Shown here in pieces: positions 1 to 8,666 of a stretch of 64,000 nucleotides of DNA. This stretch comes from Mesorhizobium loti R88b (GTDB taxonomy: Bacteria > Pseudomonadota > Alphaproteobacteria > Rhizobiales > Rhizobiaceae). Under the pieces are notes generated by a model, which saw only the letters and a program-made list of their open reading frames with translations, was not told the origin of the DNA and did no database searches. The translations under genes were made by a program, and so were the position numbers. The stretch's first letter is position 1, and each line of letters opens with the position of its first letter. The stretch spans positions 1,736,001 to 1,800,000 of the forward strand of contig NZ_CP033367.1 in the NCBI RefSeq assembly GCF_013170845.1. The letters run 5' to 3'.

Positions 1-31
1 GAGCATCGGATTTTCCAATTCACCGATGCTC
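1..31 (-). terminator. Hairpin downstream of small ORF
   Basis: GAGCATCGG at 1-9 is perfectly complementary to CCGATGCTC at 23-31, leaving a 13-nt loop. It begins about 8 nt beyond the stop of the minus-strand small ORF at 39-206, so it may end that transcript. The sequence following it on the minus strand lies outside the window, so a U-tract cannot be checked. Confidence 0.5.
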
Positions 32-38
32 CCGACGC

Positions 39-206
39 TCAGCGGACCGCCAGCAGCGACGGACCCGACGGCATGTCACTTGCCATGACGAGTTCGTTTG
101 CCTGGGCGCGGTTCTTGAGCAGCACGGTGGCAAGGGCGGCAAAGCCAAGCAGGCCCTGCGCGTAAAGCAATGCGGAAAGCACCGAGGCCGCGAATTTCGT
201 TTTCAT
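39..206 (-). CDS. Small putative membrane protein (55 aa)
   Basis: Unrecognised. From the ATG at 206 the frame encodes 55 residues with one hydrophobic stretch at about residues 5-27 and a basic patch after it, as in single-pass inner-membrane miniproteins. A GGGGATT stretch lies a few bases upstream of this ATG. A TTG at 254 would add 16 residues, but it sits inside a direct repeat and has no better ribosome site. It could be the distal gene of a pair with 277-609. Nothing in it allows a function to be assigned, and it may not be translated. Confidence 0.4.
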   Translation of the reverse strand: MKTKFAASVLSALLYAQGLLGFAALATVLLKNRAQANELVMASDMPSGPSLLAVR

Positions 207-221
207 CGTTCCAATCCCCAG

Positions 222-255
222 AAATGCCAATTGGTCAAAATGCCAATTCTTCAAA
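222..255. repeat. Two tandem copies of a 16-bp unit
   Basis: AAATGCCAATTGGTCA at 222-237 is followed directly by AAATGCCAATTCTTCA at 238-253; the two differ at two bases. The pair lies just upstream of the preferred start of the small minus-strand ORF, so it could be a regulator site or simple slippage. No function is shown. Confidence 0.45.
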
Positions 256-276
256 GATGATGTGTCGCGGGTCGCT

Positions 277-609
277 TCAGGAAACTCCCGAAGTGCCCGC
301 GCCGCTTACGGAGCCCCCCGTCGCGGCGCGGGCCTTCGGTCCTCCAGGCAGCAAGTTGCCGGAGGGGCCGCGCAATGCCAGCAGCCGAAGGCCAACCCGC
401 CAGAGGGCCTTCAACCGGGCGATGCGCAGGCTGGATACAATCCAGACCGTGGCGGAAAACAGGGCGACATGCAGGGTTGAAATCTCGCTCGAACTCATCG
501 CCGCCAGCCTTGCTACCGGGCCGCCGGCAATTGTGCCGAGACCGCTGATGGCCGCCGCTGCGATGCTGATCCTGAAGAGCCAGGACCGCGTGTTCGTTTT
601 CGTTCCCAT
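277..609 (-). CDS. Putative small membrane protein (110 aa)
   Basis: Unrecognised. The first 75 residues contain two hydrophobic segments (about 9-32 and 43-58) separated by a short polar stretch, followed by a basic alanine/glycine-rich tail. The start is the ATG at 609; no convincing Shine-Dalgarno sequence precedes it. Overlapping frames on both strands are also open here because of GC bias, so the hydrophobic pattern is the only reason to prefer this one. Function unknown. Confidence 0.33.
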   Translation of the reverse strand: MGTKTNTRSWLFRISIAAAAISGLGTIAGGPVARLAAMSSSEISTLHVALFSATVWIVSSLRIARLKALWRVGLRLLALRGPSGNLLPGGPKARAATGGSVSGAGTSGVS

Positions 610-952
610 TGGTCGTTGCCGTCTGCTTTCGTTGCGTCAACTTTTGCGTCCGGCTCGTATCCGGATCATGCCGCCCAAAGCCGCGCTTCGTTGCAGATTG
701 GTTTCGAGATTGACCCCTTATCTTTCATATTAAGGCAATTCGAACTTTCGTTTCGCAGAGAATACCTATGTTCCCCATCTCGCCCCATTTGGCGAGTGCC
801 GGTGTGTCACGACTGTGATCACTTGGCTGTTAACCAGAGGAAACAGATTCGAAACACAAACGAGCATTTAGCGAAATCTGGCCGAAACATGCCGCGCCGA
901 TAAGCCGCTCATCGAATTGGAGCCGGCCGGACCGGCAGAGAGAGGGGACATC
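610..952. other. Intergenic region, no supported gene
   Basis: About 340 bp separating the minus-strand small ORFs from the plus-strand L,D-transpeptidase. The stretch around 716-770 is locally AT-richer and may hold the promoters for one or both directions, but I could not identify a -35/-10 pair. The open frames here are GC-driven and have no recognisable product. Confidence 0.5.
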
Positions 953-1408
953 ATGAACACCACCATCACCGCCAGGCTCATCAACATCACCGCCGCCGCG
1001 CTCACGGCTACGGCACTTCTGTTCGGCGCCGACGCGGCGCACGCCGCCAACAAGATCGTGGCGCGGGTGTCGCTTTCGCAGCAGGTCATGGAAGTCTCGG
1101 TCGATGGCCGGCCGACCTTCGCCTGGAAGGTTTCGACCGGCGACCGGGCGCATGTGACGCCGACCGGCTCGTTCAAGCCGACGCGCATGCATGAGATGTG
1201 GTATTCGAAGAAGTACGACAACGCGCCGATGCCGCACTCGGTGTTCTTCAGCGGCGGCTACGCGGTTCACGCCACCTATGCCATCAAGCGCCTTGGCCAG
1301 CCGGCCTCGCATGGCTGCGTACGGCTGCATCCCGACAATGCCGCCGATTTCTACCAGCTCGTCGAGACCTTCGGGCCGGCCAACACCAGCATCGTCATCG
1401 TCAAGTAG
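953..1408 (+). CDS. L,D-transpeptidase (YkuD domain), exported
   Basis: Small L,D-transpeptidase of the YkuD/ErfK family, expected to make 3-3 peptidoglycan cross-links or attach proteins to peptidoglycan in the periplasm. The ATG at 953 is preceded by GAGAGGGG and opens a signal peptide ending near the Ala-His-Ala-Ala stretch (residues 25-30). The YkuD active-site pattern is complete: His106, then SHGCVRL with His120 and nucleophile Cys122. At 151 aa it is a minimal YkuD protein without a LysM or other binding domain. It is monocistronic and followed by two hairpins. Family assignment is firm; the exact cross-link is unknown. Confidence 0.93.
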   Translation: MNTTITARLINITAAALTATALLFGADAAHAANKIVARVSLSQQVMEVSVDGRPTFAWKVSTGDRAHVTPTGSFKPTRMHEMWYSKKYDNAPMPHSVFFSGGYAVHATYAIKRLGQPASHGCVRLHPDNAADFYQLVETFGPANTSIVIVK

Positions 1409-1419
1409 CAGGCTGAGGG

Positions 1420-1446
1420 ACGGGCACGGTTTACTCCCGTGCCCGT
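1420..1446 (+). terminator. Hairpin after L,D-transpeptidase
   Basis: ACGGGCACGG at 1420-1429 pairs perfectly with CCGTGCCCGT at 1437-1446 over a 7-nt loop, 12 nt after the stop codon. It lacks a long U-tract, so it may be a weak terminator or a 3-prime stabiliser. Confidence 0.6.
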
Positions 1447-1514
1447 TCGAGGCTCCCGCTGGAAAGCGTCCCGCGACACTGGGCACTGCTTAAACCAGCG
1501 GTATCGAGCGCAGC

Positions 1515-1551
1515 CAAAAAAAGAGGCCGGAGATTTCCGGCCTCTTTTTTA
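1515..1551. terminator. Bidirectional rho-independent terminator
   Basis: A-rich tract, AGAGGCCGG, a 6-nt loop, then CCGGCCTCTTTTTT. The stem is flanked by an A-run on one side and a T-run on the other, so it works as an intrinsic terminator in both directions. It lies directly after the RND pump stop (minus) and downstream of the L,D-transpeptidase (plus). Confidence 0.9.
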
Positions 1552-4500
1552 TCAGTTCGGCAGTGCCGGCATCAGCTTCGGATCCGGCTTTTCCGCCAGA
1601 TGCGGCAGATCCTTGCTGGCGATGAAGGTGTAGAACATGGGCACGACGAAGAGCGTGAACATGGTGCCGACCAGGATGCCGGTGAAGATGACCAGGCCCA
1701 TCGAATAGCGGGCAGCAGCACCAGCGCCGCTGGACGTGATCAGCGGTACGACGCCAAGCGCCATCGCCGCCGTGGTCATCAAGATCGGGCGCAGGCGCAC
1801 TTTGGCCGAAGCGATGATGGCGTCGCGCCGCCGCATGCCATGGAGTTCGCGCTGCTGGTTGGCGAACTCGACCAACAGGATGCCGTGCTTGGTGATCAGG
1901 CCGATCAGTGTGATCAGGCCGACCTGCGTGTAGATGTTGAGTGTGCCGAGGCCCAGATTGAGCGGCACGATGGCGCCGAAGATCGACAGCGGCACCGCCA
2001 TCATGATGATCAGCGGATCGCGGAAGCTTTCAAACTGCGCAGCCAGAACCAGATAGATGACGATGACGGCGGCGCCGAAAGCGATCAGGATCGTGTTGCC
2101 CTGTTCCTTCTCCTGCCGGGACTGTCCGGAATAGTCGATGAAGAAGGTGTCGGGCAGGCTCTCCCTGGCAATGTCCTCGAGGACTTTCAAACCGTCGCCC
2201 GTGGTAACACCGGGCAGCGGCAGCGCCGAGATCGTCGACGAATTCAGCTGGTTGAACTGCTCGATCGCCGCCGGCGACGGATTGTTTGAAATCTTCACCA
2301 CAGCCGACAGCGGCACCATCTCGCCTGTCACGCTGCGCACGAAATACTGGCCGAGCTTTTCGGGATTGTCGCGGAATTCCTGCGGCACCTGCGGGATGAT
2401 GTCGTAGCTGTTGGAATCGCGGTCGAACTGCGCCACCTCGGCACCGCCGACCAGCAACGTCAGCGTCCGACCGATATCGGCGATCGGCAGATTGAGCGCG
2501 GCGGCCCGGTCGCGATCGATGGTCACTGTCACCTGCGGTGAATCATAAGACATCGAGTTCTGCACGACGATGAAGCGGCCGGAGGCCTGCGCCTTGTTCT
2601 TGATCTGCTCTGCTGCCTCGTACACTTCCGAGGAATTGCCGGTCGATCGGACCACAAGGGCGATCGGCAGGCCACCACCGGAGCCCGGCAGCGTCGGTGG
2701 AGCGAAGACGAAGGCCTGGACGCCGGCCACCTTGGCGATGCGAGCCGTGATGTCGGCCTGCAGCTCCTTCGAATTGCGCTTGCGCTCCGCCCAGTCCTTG
2801 AAGGCAAAGCCGACGAAGGCACTGTTCGTCGCGCCACCGAAGGCGACTGCGGAGAACTGCGCTCGGGTTTCGGGAATATCCTTCACCAGGCCGAGCATCT
2901 GGTTCACATAGGTTTCGGTATAGTCCGATGTGGCATAGGTCGGTGCGGTCACGATCGAGAGCAGGAAGCCCTGGTCTTCTTCCGGCGCCAGCTCGCTCGA
3001 CGTCTTGGTGAACATGAAGCCGGTCACGCCGACAAGCGCCAGCACGATCAGCAGCGTCAGAGGGCGATAGTTCAGCGAACCGGTAACGGCCCGCTCATAG
3101 GTGTGTTCGACCCGCGCGAAAATGCCATCGACAATGCGCTGGAAACGGCCGGGCGTGCCGGCCTTCAAGAGGCGTGCCGACATCATCGGGGTGATGGTGA
3201 CGGCAATGATGCCCGACAGCACGACCGAGCCGGCGAGCGTCACCGCGAATTCGCGAAACAGCGCGCCGGTCAGGCCGCCAGTGAAGGCCAGCGGCGCGAA
3301 CACGGCAGCCAGCGTCATGGTCATGGCAACGATGGCCGAGGCGATTTCGCGCATGCCGCTGAACGCCGCCTGCATCGGCGACATATGGTCTTCTTCCATG
3401 TGGCGGTGAATGTTCTCCACCACCACGATGGCGTCGTCGACGACAAGGCCGATCGCCAGCACCATGGCCAGCAGCGACAGAAGATTGATCGAATAGCCTA
3501 CCGCAAACAAAAGGAAACAGACGCCGATCAGCGATAGCGGGATGGTGATGATCGGCATCATCACCGAGCGGAACGAGCCGAGGAACAGAAGGATGACAAC
3601 GACGACGATGGCAACTGCTTCGGCGATGGTCTTGAACACTTCGTCGATCGAGGCGCTGATCTGCCCCGTCGCATCGTACACCACTTCGATCGTCATGCCT
3701 TTCGGCAGCGTTTCCTGGATCTGCGGCACGAGCTTGGTGAGCGCTGCCGCTGTGGTCAGCGGGTTGGCCGCCGGGGTCGGGAAGATGGCGAGGAAGGTGC
3801 CGGGCTTGCCGTTGAAGGAGACCCTCGTGTCGGTGTTCTCAGCGCCGAGTTCGACGCGAGCCACGTCTCGCAGCCGCACGACATTGCCGTCCGTCGAGCG
3901 CAGCGGCAATTCGGCGAAGGCTTCCGGCGTCTGCAGCGTCGAACGCACCGTGATCGACGAGACGACATATTCGTTCTGGGTGTTGCCGGGCGCCGACAGG
4001 AAGTTGGAGTTGTTGATCGCCGCCAGAACTTCCGAGGCCGTCACGCCGCGCGCGGCGAGCCGGATCGGATCGATCCAGACCCGCATCGAATATTGCTGGG
4101 CGCCGAAGATCTGCACATCGGCGACGCCTTCGACCGTCGACATGCGCGGCCGGATGACGCGCTCGATATACTCGGTCAGCTGCTCCTTCGTCATGTTCGG
4201 ATTCTGCATCGAGATGTACATCATCGCGAACTGCTGGCCGGTACCCTTGACGATGACCGGGTCCTTGGAGGCGTCCGGCAAGGTGCCGCGCACGCCCTGG
4301 ACCTTGGACAGCACTTCGGTCAGCGCCACGTCGGGGTTGGAGCCGAGCTTCATCTGCACTGTCACGGTGCTGGAGGAAGGGCGGCTGGACGAGGTGACGT
4401 AGTCGATGTTTTCGGTCGAGGCGACGGCGCGCGCGATCGGGGCGGAAATGAAGCCCTGGATCAGGTCGGCGCTGGCGCCGGGATAGGCCGTGGTGATGGT

Positions 4501-4635
4501 GATCGCGGTTTCGTCAACCTTCGGATACTGCCGGATCGACAGGTTGAAGATGCCCTGGAAACCGAGCAGCAGGATCATGCAGGCAAGAACCGTCGACAGG
4601 ACGGGCCGGCGGATGAAGAGATCGGAAAAGCTCAT
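1552..4635 (-). CDS. RND multidrug efflux permease (AcrB/HAE-1 family)
   Basis: Inner-membrane proton-driven drug pump of the hydrophobe/amphiphile efflux family, 1027 aa, the normal length. It starts with the typical FIRRPVLSTVLA segment at the first membrane helix and keeps the duplicated six-helix bundles with large periplasmic loops. The transmembrane proton relay is present as a VDDAIVVVENI motif with Asp400 and Asp401. It is the second gene of an operon: its ATG overlaps the stop of the adaptor gene by 4 nt (ATGA). No outer-membrane TolC-like gene lies in the window, so the pump probably uses a shared TolC. Expression is likely controlled by the divergent TetR regulator. Confidence 0.96.
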   Translation of the reverse strand: MSFSDLFIRRPVLSTVLACMILLLGFQGIFNLSIRQYPKVDETAITITTAYPGASADLIQGFISAPIARAVASTENIDYVTSSSRPSSSTVTVQMKLGSNPDVALTEVLSKVQGVRGTLPDASKDPVIVKGTGQQFAMMYISMQNPNMTKEQLTEYIERVIRPRMSTVEGVADVQIFGAQQYSMRVWIDPIRLAARGVTASEVLAAINNSNFLSAPGNTQNEYVVSSITVRSTLQTPEAFAELPLRSTDGNVVRLRDVARVELGAENTDTRVSFNGKPGTFLAIFPTPAANPLTTAAALTKLVPQIQETLPKGMTIEVVYDATGQISASIDEVFKTIAEAVAIVVVVILLFLGSFRSVMMPIITIPLSLIGVCFLLFAVGYSINLLSLLAMVLAIGLVVDDAIVVVENIHRHMEEDHMSPMQAAFSGMREIASAIVAMTMTLAAVFAPLAFTGGLTGALFREFAVTLAGSVVLSGIIAVTITPMMSARLLKAGTPGRFQRIVDGIFARVEHTYERAVTGSLNYRPLTLLIVLALVGVTGFMFTKTSSELAPEEDQGFLLSIVTAPTYATSDYTETYVNQMLGLVKDIPETRAQFSAVAFGGATNSAFVGFAFKDWAERKRNSKELQADITARIAKVAGVQAFVFAPPTLPGSGGGLPIALVVRSTGNSSEVYEAAEQIKNKAQASGRFIVVQNSMSYDSPQVTVTIDRDRAAALNLPIADIGRTLTLLVGGAEVAQFDRDSNSYDIIPQVPQEFRDNPEKLGQYFVRSVTGEMVPLSAVVKISNNPSPAAIEQFNQLNSSTISALPLPGVTTGDGLKVLEDIARESLPDTFFIDYSGQSRQEKEQGNTILIAFGAAVIVIYLVLAAQFESFRDPLIIMMAVPLSIFGAIVPLNLGLGTLNIYTQVGLITLIGLITKHGILLVEFANQQRELHGMRRRDAIIASAKVRLRPILMTTAAMALGVVPLITSSGAGAAARYSMGLVIFTGILVGTMFTLFVVPMFYTFIASKDLPHLAEKPDPKLMPALPN

Positions 4636-5939
4636 TGGTTGTCGGCCTGCTTGTTCGCCGATTTGGTCGGATCAATGGTGTTGTCGACGTTGACGGACAT
4701 GCCGTTGAAGAGGCGGTTCTGGCCTGCGGTGACCACCTCGTCGCCAGCCTTCAGACCTTCGACGATCTCGACCATGCCTTGGTTGCGGCGGCCGGGCTTG
4801 ACGAAGACCTGCGACAGAACTAGTGCAGGCTTGTCACCTTCCGCCGCCGGCTTGGCTGCATCAGCCGCGGGCTTCATGGCGTCGGTCGGCTTGGCATCTG
4901 CGGGCTTGGCATCCGCTGGCTTGGTATCCGCTGGCTTGGTATCTGCAGGTTTGTCGGTGGCCGCCGCGGCAGGCTTTTCTTCCGCCTTGGCCGGGGCCGC
5001 CTCGGCAGGCTTCGCCGGCTGCACCACGAAGATGTAGTCGCCATAGAGGCTGGTGGTCAGGGCCGTCTGCGGCAGCACCAGAACGTTTTGCTCCTCGGGG
5101 AGTTCGACACGCACCTGCACGAACTGACCGGGGGTCAGCTTGCCTTCTGGATTGGCGACCTCCGCCCTGATGTTCACCAGCCGGCTGGACGGGTCGATCT
5201 TGGGGTCGATGCCGCGGATGGTGCCGGCAAAAGGCTTGTCGTCGCCACCAAGCCCGAGCCGAACCGTCTGGCCGATCTTGAGCAGGGGGAGCTCCTGTTC
5301 GGGAACCGTGAAGTCCGCCCGCATCGTGTCGAGATCCTGCAGCGTCACCACCGAGGTGCCGGGTGCGATGTACTGGCCAAGGTCGATCTTTGGAATGCCG
5401 ACCGTGCCGGCGAACGGCGCCGTCAGCTGCTTCTGGTCGAGCACGGCCTGCAGCCTGGTGACCTGGGACGCCGAAGCGGACGCCGCGGCCCGCGCGGTGT
5501 CGAGCGTCGAGTCGGAGCCGACACCACGCTTGGTCAATTCGATGGCGCGGGTCAGCGATGTCTGATCAAGCGCGGCCTGCGCCTTCTGCGCCTCGAGATC
5601 GGCGCGCTCGACGGCGTCGTCGAGCTGCAACAGCACCGCATTGGATGCGACTTTCTCGTTGGCATGGAAGGGGATTTCCTTAACGATACCGGCGGTCTCG
5701 ACCGTCAGGTCGACACCGCGCACGGCCCGCACCGTACCGATCGCCTCGACGCCCGGCGTCCAGTTCGATGGCTTGACGATGGTCGTCGACACAGTCGCCG
5801 CCGGTGGCTTCATCGTGGCGAAATACTGCTTGATGCCGTTGTCGCGCAGGAAGTTGAAGCCGACGATGCCGCCGACCACGATGACGAGCACGACCAACAC
5901 CAAGACGATGAGAAATATACGGAGTATGCGCTTAAACAA
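4632..5939 (-). CDS. RND efflux periplasmic adaptor (HlyD/AcrA family)
   Basis: Membrane-fusion protein linking the downstream RND permease to an outer-membrane channel, 435 aa. It has an N-terminal membrane segment (about residues 5-28), a lipoyl/barrel-sandwich region starting with TVETAGIVKEIPF, a short alpha-hairpin and a beta-barrel domain. The start is a TTG at 5939 preceded by GAGGGGAC, with no better ATG nearby. Unusual: an Ala-Pro-Lys-Asp-rich insert of about 65 residues (roughly 300-365) sits before the last beta strands and is encoded partly by 15-bp tandem repeats. First gene of the operon, divergent from a TetR gene. Confidence 0.95.
   Translation of the reverse strand: MFKRILRIFLIVLVLVVLVIVVGGIVGFNFLRDNGIKQYFATMKPPAATVSTTIVKPSNWTPGVEAIGTVRAVRGVDLTVETAGIVKEIPFHANEKVASNAVLLQLDDAVERADLEAQKAQAALDQTSLTRAIELTKRGVGSDSTLDTARAAASASASQVTRLQAVLDQKQLTAPFAGTVGIPKIDLGQYIAPGTSVVTLQDLDTMRADFTVPEQELPLLKIGQTVRLGLGGDDKPFAGTIRGIDPKIDPSSRLVNIRAEVANPEGKLTPGQFVQVRVELPEEQNVLVLPQTALTTSLYGDYIFVVQPAKPAEAAPAKAEEKPAAAATDKPADTKPADTKPADAKPADAKPTDAMKPAADAAKPAAEGDKPALVLSQVFVKPGRRNQGMVEIVEGLKAGDEVVTAGQNRLFNGMSVNVDNTIDPTKSANKQADNQ
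4888..4947. repeat. 15-bp tandem repeat inside adaptor gene
   Basis: Four adjacent 15-bp copies (consensus GGCTTGGYATCYGCT on the plus strand) encode Lys-Pro-Ala-Asp-Thr/Ala repeats of the efflux adaptor. The unit is a multiple of three, so copy-number change by slippage keeps the frame and would only alter linker length. Confidence 0.85.
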
Positions 5940-6033
5940 GGAAGTCCCCTCAGTCGAAATCCGGCGCTAAGCTCGGACATCGGGACACATATCGACTGCG
6001 GGTCCCGATTACAAATAGCGGTGATCTTACTGT

Positions 6034-6047
6034 ACCGTCTGGACGGT
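6034..6047. promoter_or_regulatory. Likely TetR operator of the efflux operon
   Basis: ACCGTC-TG-GACGGT is a perfect 6-bp inverted repeat with a 2-bp centre, in the 145-bp space between the divergent adaptor gene and the TetR gene. Its position and form fit an autoregulatory TetR operator controlling both directions. Binding by this TetR is inference. Confidence 0.72.
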
Positions 6048-6084
6048 CTTGTCAATTGGGCCTAAGCTTGCTTGGGGAGGCGCC

Positions 6085-6654
6085 ATGAGAGCCCAACGAC
6101 CGAACTCGCGCGAGAAAATCCTCGCCGCGGCGGCTGATGTTGCCCGGGAATCCGGGCCCGGCAGCCTGTCGCTCGAAGCGGTGGCCAGCCGCGCCGGCGT
6201 ATCGAAGGGCGGGCTGCTCTACAATTTCCCGACCAAGGCCAAATTGATGCAGGGGCTGGTCGAAGGCTATCTGCGCGATTTCGAGCAGGCGCTTGAATCC
6301 GCCAACAGCAACGACAACGGCAAAAATCCACTCGCCGTCTATATCAGCCTGTCGGCCGAGGACTGCGAGGAAAAGCAACCATCGGCATCCTGGATCTTTT
6401 CGGCCATCGCCGAGGATCCGGATTTCATGACGCCGATCAAGACATTCAAGCGGCAGCTTTTCGAACGGCTGAAGGGCGAGACACCAGACCTCAAATCGCT
6501 GCTGGTCTGCTATCTCGCAATCGAGGGGTTGCGCAGCATGAACCTGTTCGATGCGGATGTGCTGTCGAAGGACGAACGCGAGCTGCTGGTGGCGTCGTTG
6601 CTGGACATCGCCGGATCACCAAATGCCGCCGCTGCCCAAGGGAAACGATCCTGA
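6085..6654 (+). CDS. TetR/AcrR family repressor
   Basis: Predicted ligand-responsive repressor of the divergent RND efflux operon, 189 aa. The N-terminal helix-turn-helix spans about residues 22-55 (SLEAVASRAGVSKGGLLYNF, the classic TetR pattern), followed by an all-helical ligand-binding domain. The ATG at 6085 is chosen because GGGGAGG lies at good spacing; an upstream in-frame codon at 6049 has no such site and would fall beside the operator. Its head-to-head position with the efflux genes and the palindrome between them support local control. The inducer is unknown. Confidence 0.92.
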   Translation: MRAQRPNSREKILAAAADVARESGPGSLSLEAVASRAGVSKGGLLYNFPTKAKLMQGLVEGYLRDFEQALESANSNDNGKNPLAVYISLSAEDCEEKQPSASWIFSAIAEDPDFMTPIKTFKRQLFERLKGETPDLKSLLVCYLAIEGLRSMNLFDADVLSKDERELLVASLLDIAGSPNAAAAQGKRS

Positions 6655-6661
6655 CAGGCTT

Positions 6662-7741
6662 TCAGCCGGCAAAAGCCTTGCCCGTGTCAGGGTCAAAGAG
6701 CCGCACCGCATCTTCGCTGAAGGTGAAGATACCAGCCTGACCTTTCGAAACACGAGACCCCGGCGGCAAGCAGGCCGTCAGCCGCTGCGCTCCTATCCGT
6801 GCGGTCGTGACCAGTTCGGGGCCAGTCAGCTCGACGACTTCTATCTCCACGGGCAGCGATGGCACGGTTGCGTCGGCTGCCACACGGAGCGCTTCGGGCC
6901 TTATCCCGACCACGACCCGTGCGTCGTCACCGACCATATCGCGGAAGCGGGCGGGCAAGGGCAGCCGCGCGTCGGCGCCCTCGATTGCCAGCGTCGCGCC
7001 CTCGACTTTCGCCTGCAGCATGTTCATCGACGGCGCGCCGACGAAGCCCGCGACATAGAGTGTGGCTGGATGGTTGTAGATTTCTTCGGGCGTGCCGAGC
7101 TGCTCGATCCTGCCGTCGCGCATGACGGCGATGCGCGATGCCAGGGTCATGGCTTCGATCTGGTCGTGAGTGACATAGACGACGGTCGTCTGCAGCATCT
7201 GGTGCAGCCGTTTCAGCTCCGTGCGCATCTCCAGGCGCAGCTTGGCGTCGAGATTGGACAGCGGCTCATCGAAGAGGAAGACCTGCGGCTTGCGCACCAG
7301 CGCCCTGCCGATGGCGACTCGCTGGCGCTGGCCGCCGGAAAGCTGGCTCGGCTTGCGGTCGAGCAGAGCCTCGATCTGCAGCAGTCTTGCCGCTTCGTTC
7401 ACCGCCTTTTCGCGCGCCTCGGCGGCAACGCCGCGCATCTCCAGTCCGAAGCCGATGTTGCGGCGCACGGTCAGGTTCGGATAGAGCGCGTAGGACTGGA
7501 AGACCATGGCGATGTCGCGGTTCTTGGGGTGGACGCCAAGGATCGAGCGGCCGCCGATCAGCACATCGCCGCTTGTCGCTTCGGCCAGGCCCGCGATGAT
7601 GTTGAGAAGCGTCGATTTTCCGCAACCCGACGAGCCGAGCAGCACCAGGAACTCGCCGTCCTGCAGCGCAATGTCGATGCCTTTCAGCGTTTCGACACTG
7701 CCGTAGCTCTTGCGGACGCCGCGGATTTCAAGCGCGCTCAT
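6662..7741 (-). CDS. Carbohydrate ABC transporter ATPase (UgpC/MsmK type)
   Basis: Nucleotide-binding subunit of a sugar importer of the CUT1 class, 359 aa. Walker A is GSSGCGKST at residues 36-44, followed by the LSGGQRQR signature and the FLFDEPLSNLD Walker B. A C-terminal OB-like regulatory region is typical of MsmK/UgpC ATPases that serve one or several CUT1 permeases. The ATG at 7741 matches the family N-terminus and overlaps the kinase stop by 14 nt. It is the last gene of the operon running from 12787 downward and converges on the TetR gene 7 bp away. Confidence 0.95.
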   Translation of the reverse strand: MSALEIRGVRKSYGSVETLKGIDIALQDGEFLVLLGSSGCGKSTLLNIIAGLAEATSGDVLIGGRSILGVHPKNRDIAMVFQSYALYPNLTVRRNIGFGLEMRGVAAEAREKAVNEAARLLQIEALLDRKPSQLSGGQRQRVAIGRALVRKPQVFLFDEPLSNLDAKLRLEMRTELKRLHQMLQTTVVYVTHDQIEAMTLASRIAVMRDGRIEQLGTPEEIYNHPATLYVAGFVGAPSMNMLQAKVEGATLAIEGADARLPLPARFRDMVGDDARVVVGIRPEALRVAADATVPSLPVEIEVVELTGPELVTTARIGAQRLTACLPPGSRVSKGQAGIFTFSEDAVRLFDPDTGKAFAG

Positions 7742-8666
7742 GCATGGATTCCTTGAACTGCATCGGCCCGCCATAGTTGCGGGGCAGGCTGGAAATGGCG
7801 CGCGAGGCGACATGCGTCGCGGCGGAAAGGCAAGCGGACAGCGGCTGTTCCTGCGCCAATGCGGCGAGGAAGGCAGCGTTGAAGACGTCGCCGGCGCCGA
7901 TCGTGTCGACCACGCGGACGTCGGGCGCGACGGCTTCGACAAGCGTGCCGTCCGGGCCGATGGCGATGGCGCCTCGCGGTCCGCGCTTGACGACGAAGGT
8001 GGCGCCTTGCCGCATGCTGGAGCGGATTTCGCGCGCGGCGTCGATGGTGCTCGACAGCCCCGCCAGCGTCACCGTCTCAACCTCGTTGAACAGCGCCAGC
8101 GCGCAGCGCGAGAGCCACGCCCGTGTTGCGGCGCAATTGGCCTCCGTCCAGCCATCGATCGGCCAGCCTGTGTCGAGCGCGACGGCAATGTGGTGGGTGT
8201 CGGCCCAGTTGAAGAAGGCCTCATAGTCGCGGGTGAGATCATCAGTCAGGAAAGAACCGCACAGCAGTGCGTAACCGCCGGAGAGCGCGCTGCCGTCGAG
8301 AACCGACAAGACGTCGGCGAGGCTGAAGCGCGGCAGGTGCCCGCGCGTGGTGAAGAAGGTGCGTTCGCCGTCCGGGTGGGTCATGCCCACGGACAGTGTC
8401 GTGCCTTCGGGGCGGACCGGCCACGTCTCGGCGCGATGGCCAAAAGCCTCGCGAAGCCAGTGTCCGAACTGGTCGTCGCCGACATTGGCGGCAATGGTGA
8501 AGTCGACGCCCAGCGCTTGCCATGCGAGCGCGCTGTTGCCGGCCTGGCCGCCGACGCGCAGTTCGTCATGGTCGACGACGGTTTCCGTGCCTGCCTTCGG
8601 CCATGGCGCGACCGGGCCGACAATCAGGTCGACATTGACATTGCCGATCACCGCGAGCGGACGCAT
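7728..8666 (-). CDS. PfkB-family sugar kinase
   Basis: Ribokinase-fold carbohydrate kinase, 312 aa, expected to phosphorylate the sugar brought in by the ABC transporter of this operon. It has the N-terminal GGQAGNSALAW region (residues 39-50) that shapes the substrate pocket and the C-terminal DTIGAGD motif (254-260) with catalytic Asp260. The start ATG overlaps the stop of the SIS gene by one base (TGATG), so translation is coupled. A PfkB kinase beside a SIS-domain protein and a CUT1 importer is the content of fructosamine (frl) operons, which suggests a fructoselysine-kinase-like role; this is inference. Confidence 0.93.
   Translation of the reverse strand: MRPLAVIGNVNVDLIVGPVAPWPKAGTETVVDHDELRVGGQAGNSALAWQALGVDFTIAANVGDDQFGHWLREAFGHRAETWPVRPEGTTLSVGMTHPDGERTFFTTRGHLPRFSLADVLSVLDGSALSGGYALLCGSFLTDDLTRDYEAFFNWADTHHIAVALDTGWPIDGWTEANCAATRAWLSRCALALFNEVETVTLAGLSSTIDAAREIRSSMRQGATFVVKRGPRGAIAIGPDGTLVEAVAPDVRVVDTIGAGDVFNAAFLAALAQEQPLSACLSAATHVASRAISSLPRNYGGPMQFKESMHERA

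Noticed and set aside
830..1486. 218-codon minus-strand frame across the L,D-transpeptidase
   Set aside because: Antisense to a gene with intact signal peptide and YkuD active site; composition is typical of a shadow.
4093..5037. 314-codon open frame on the plus strand opposite the efflux genes
   Set aside because: Lies antisense to two unmistakable RND genes; translation is His/Arg/Gly-rich without domain patterns, as expected of a GC-rich shadow frame.
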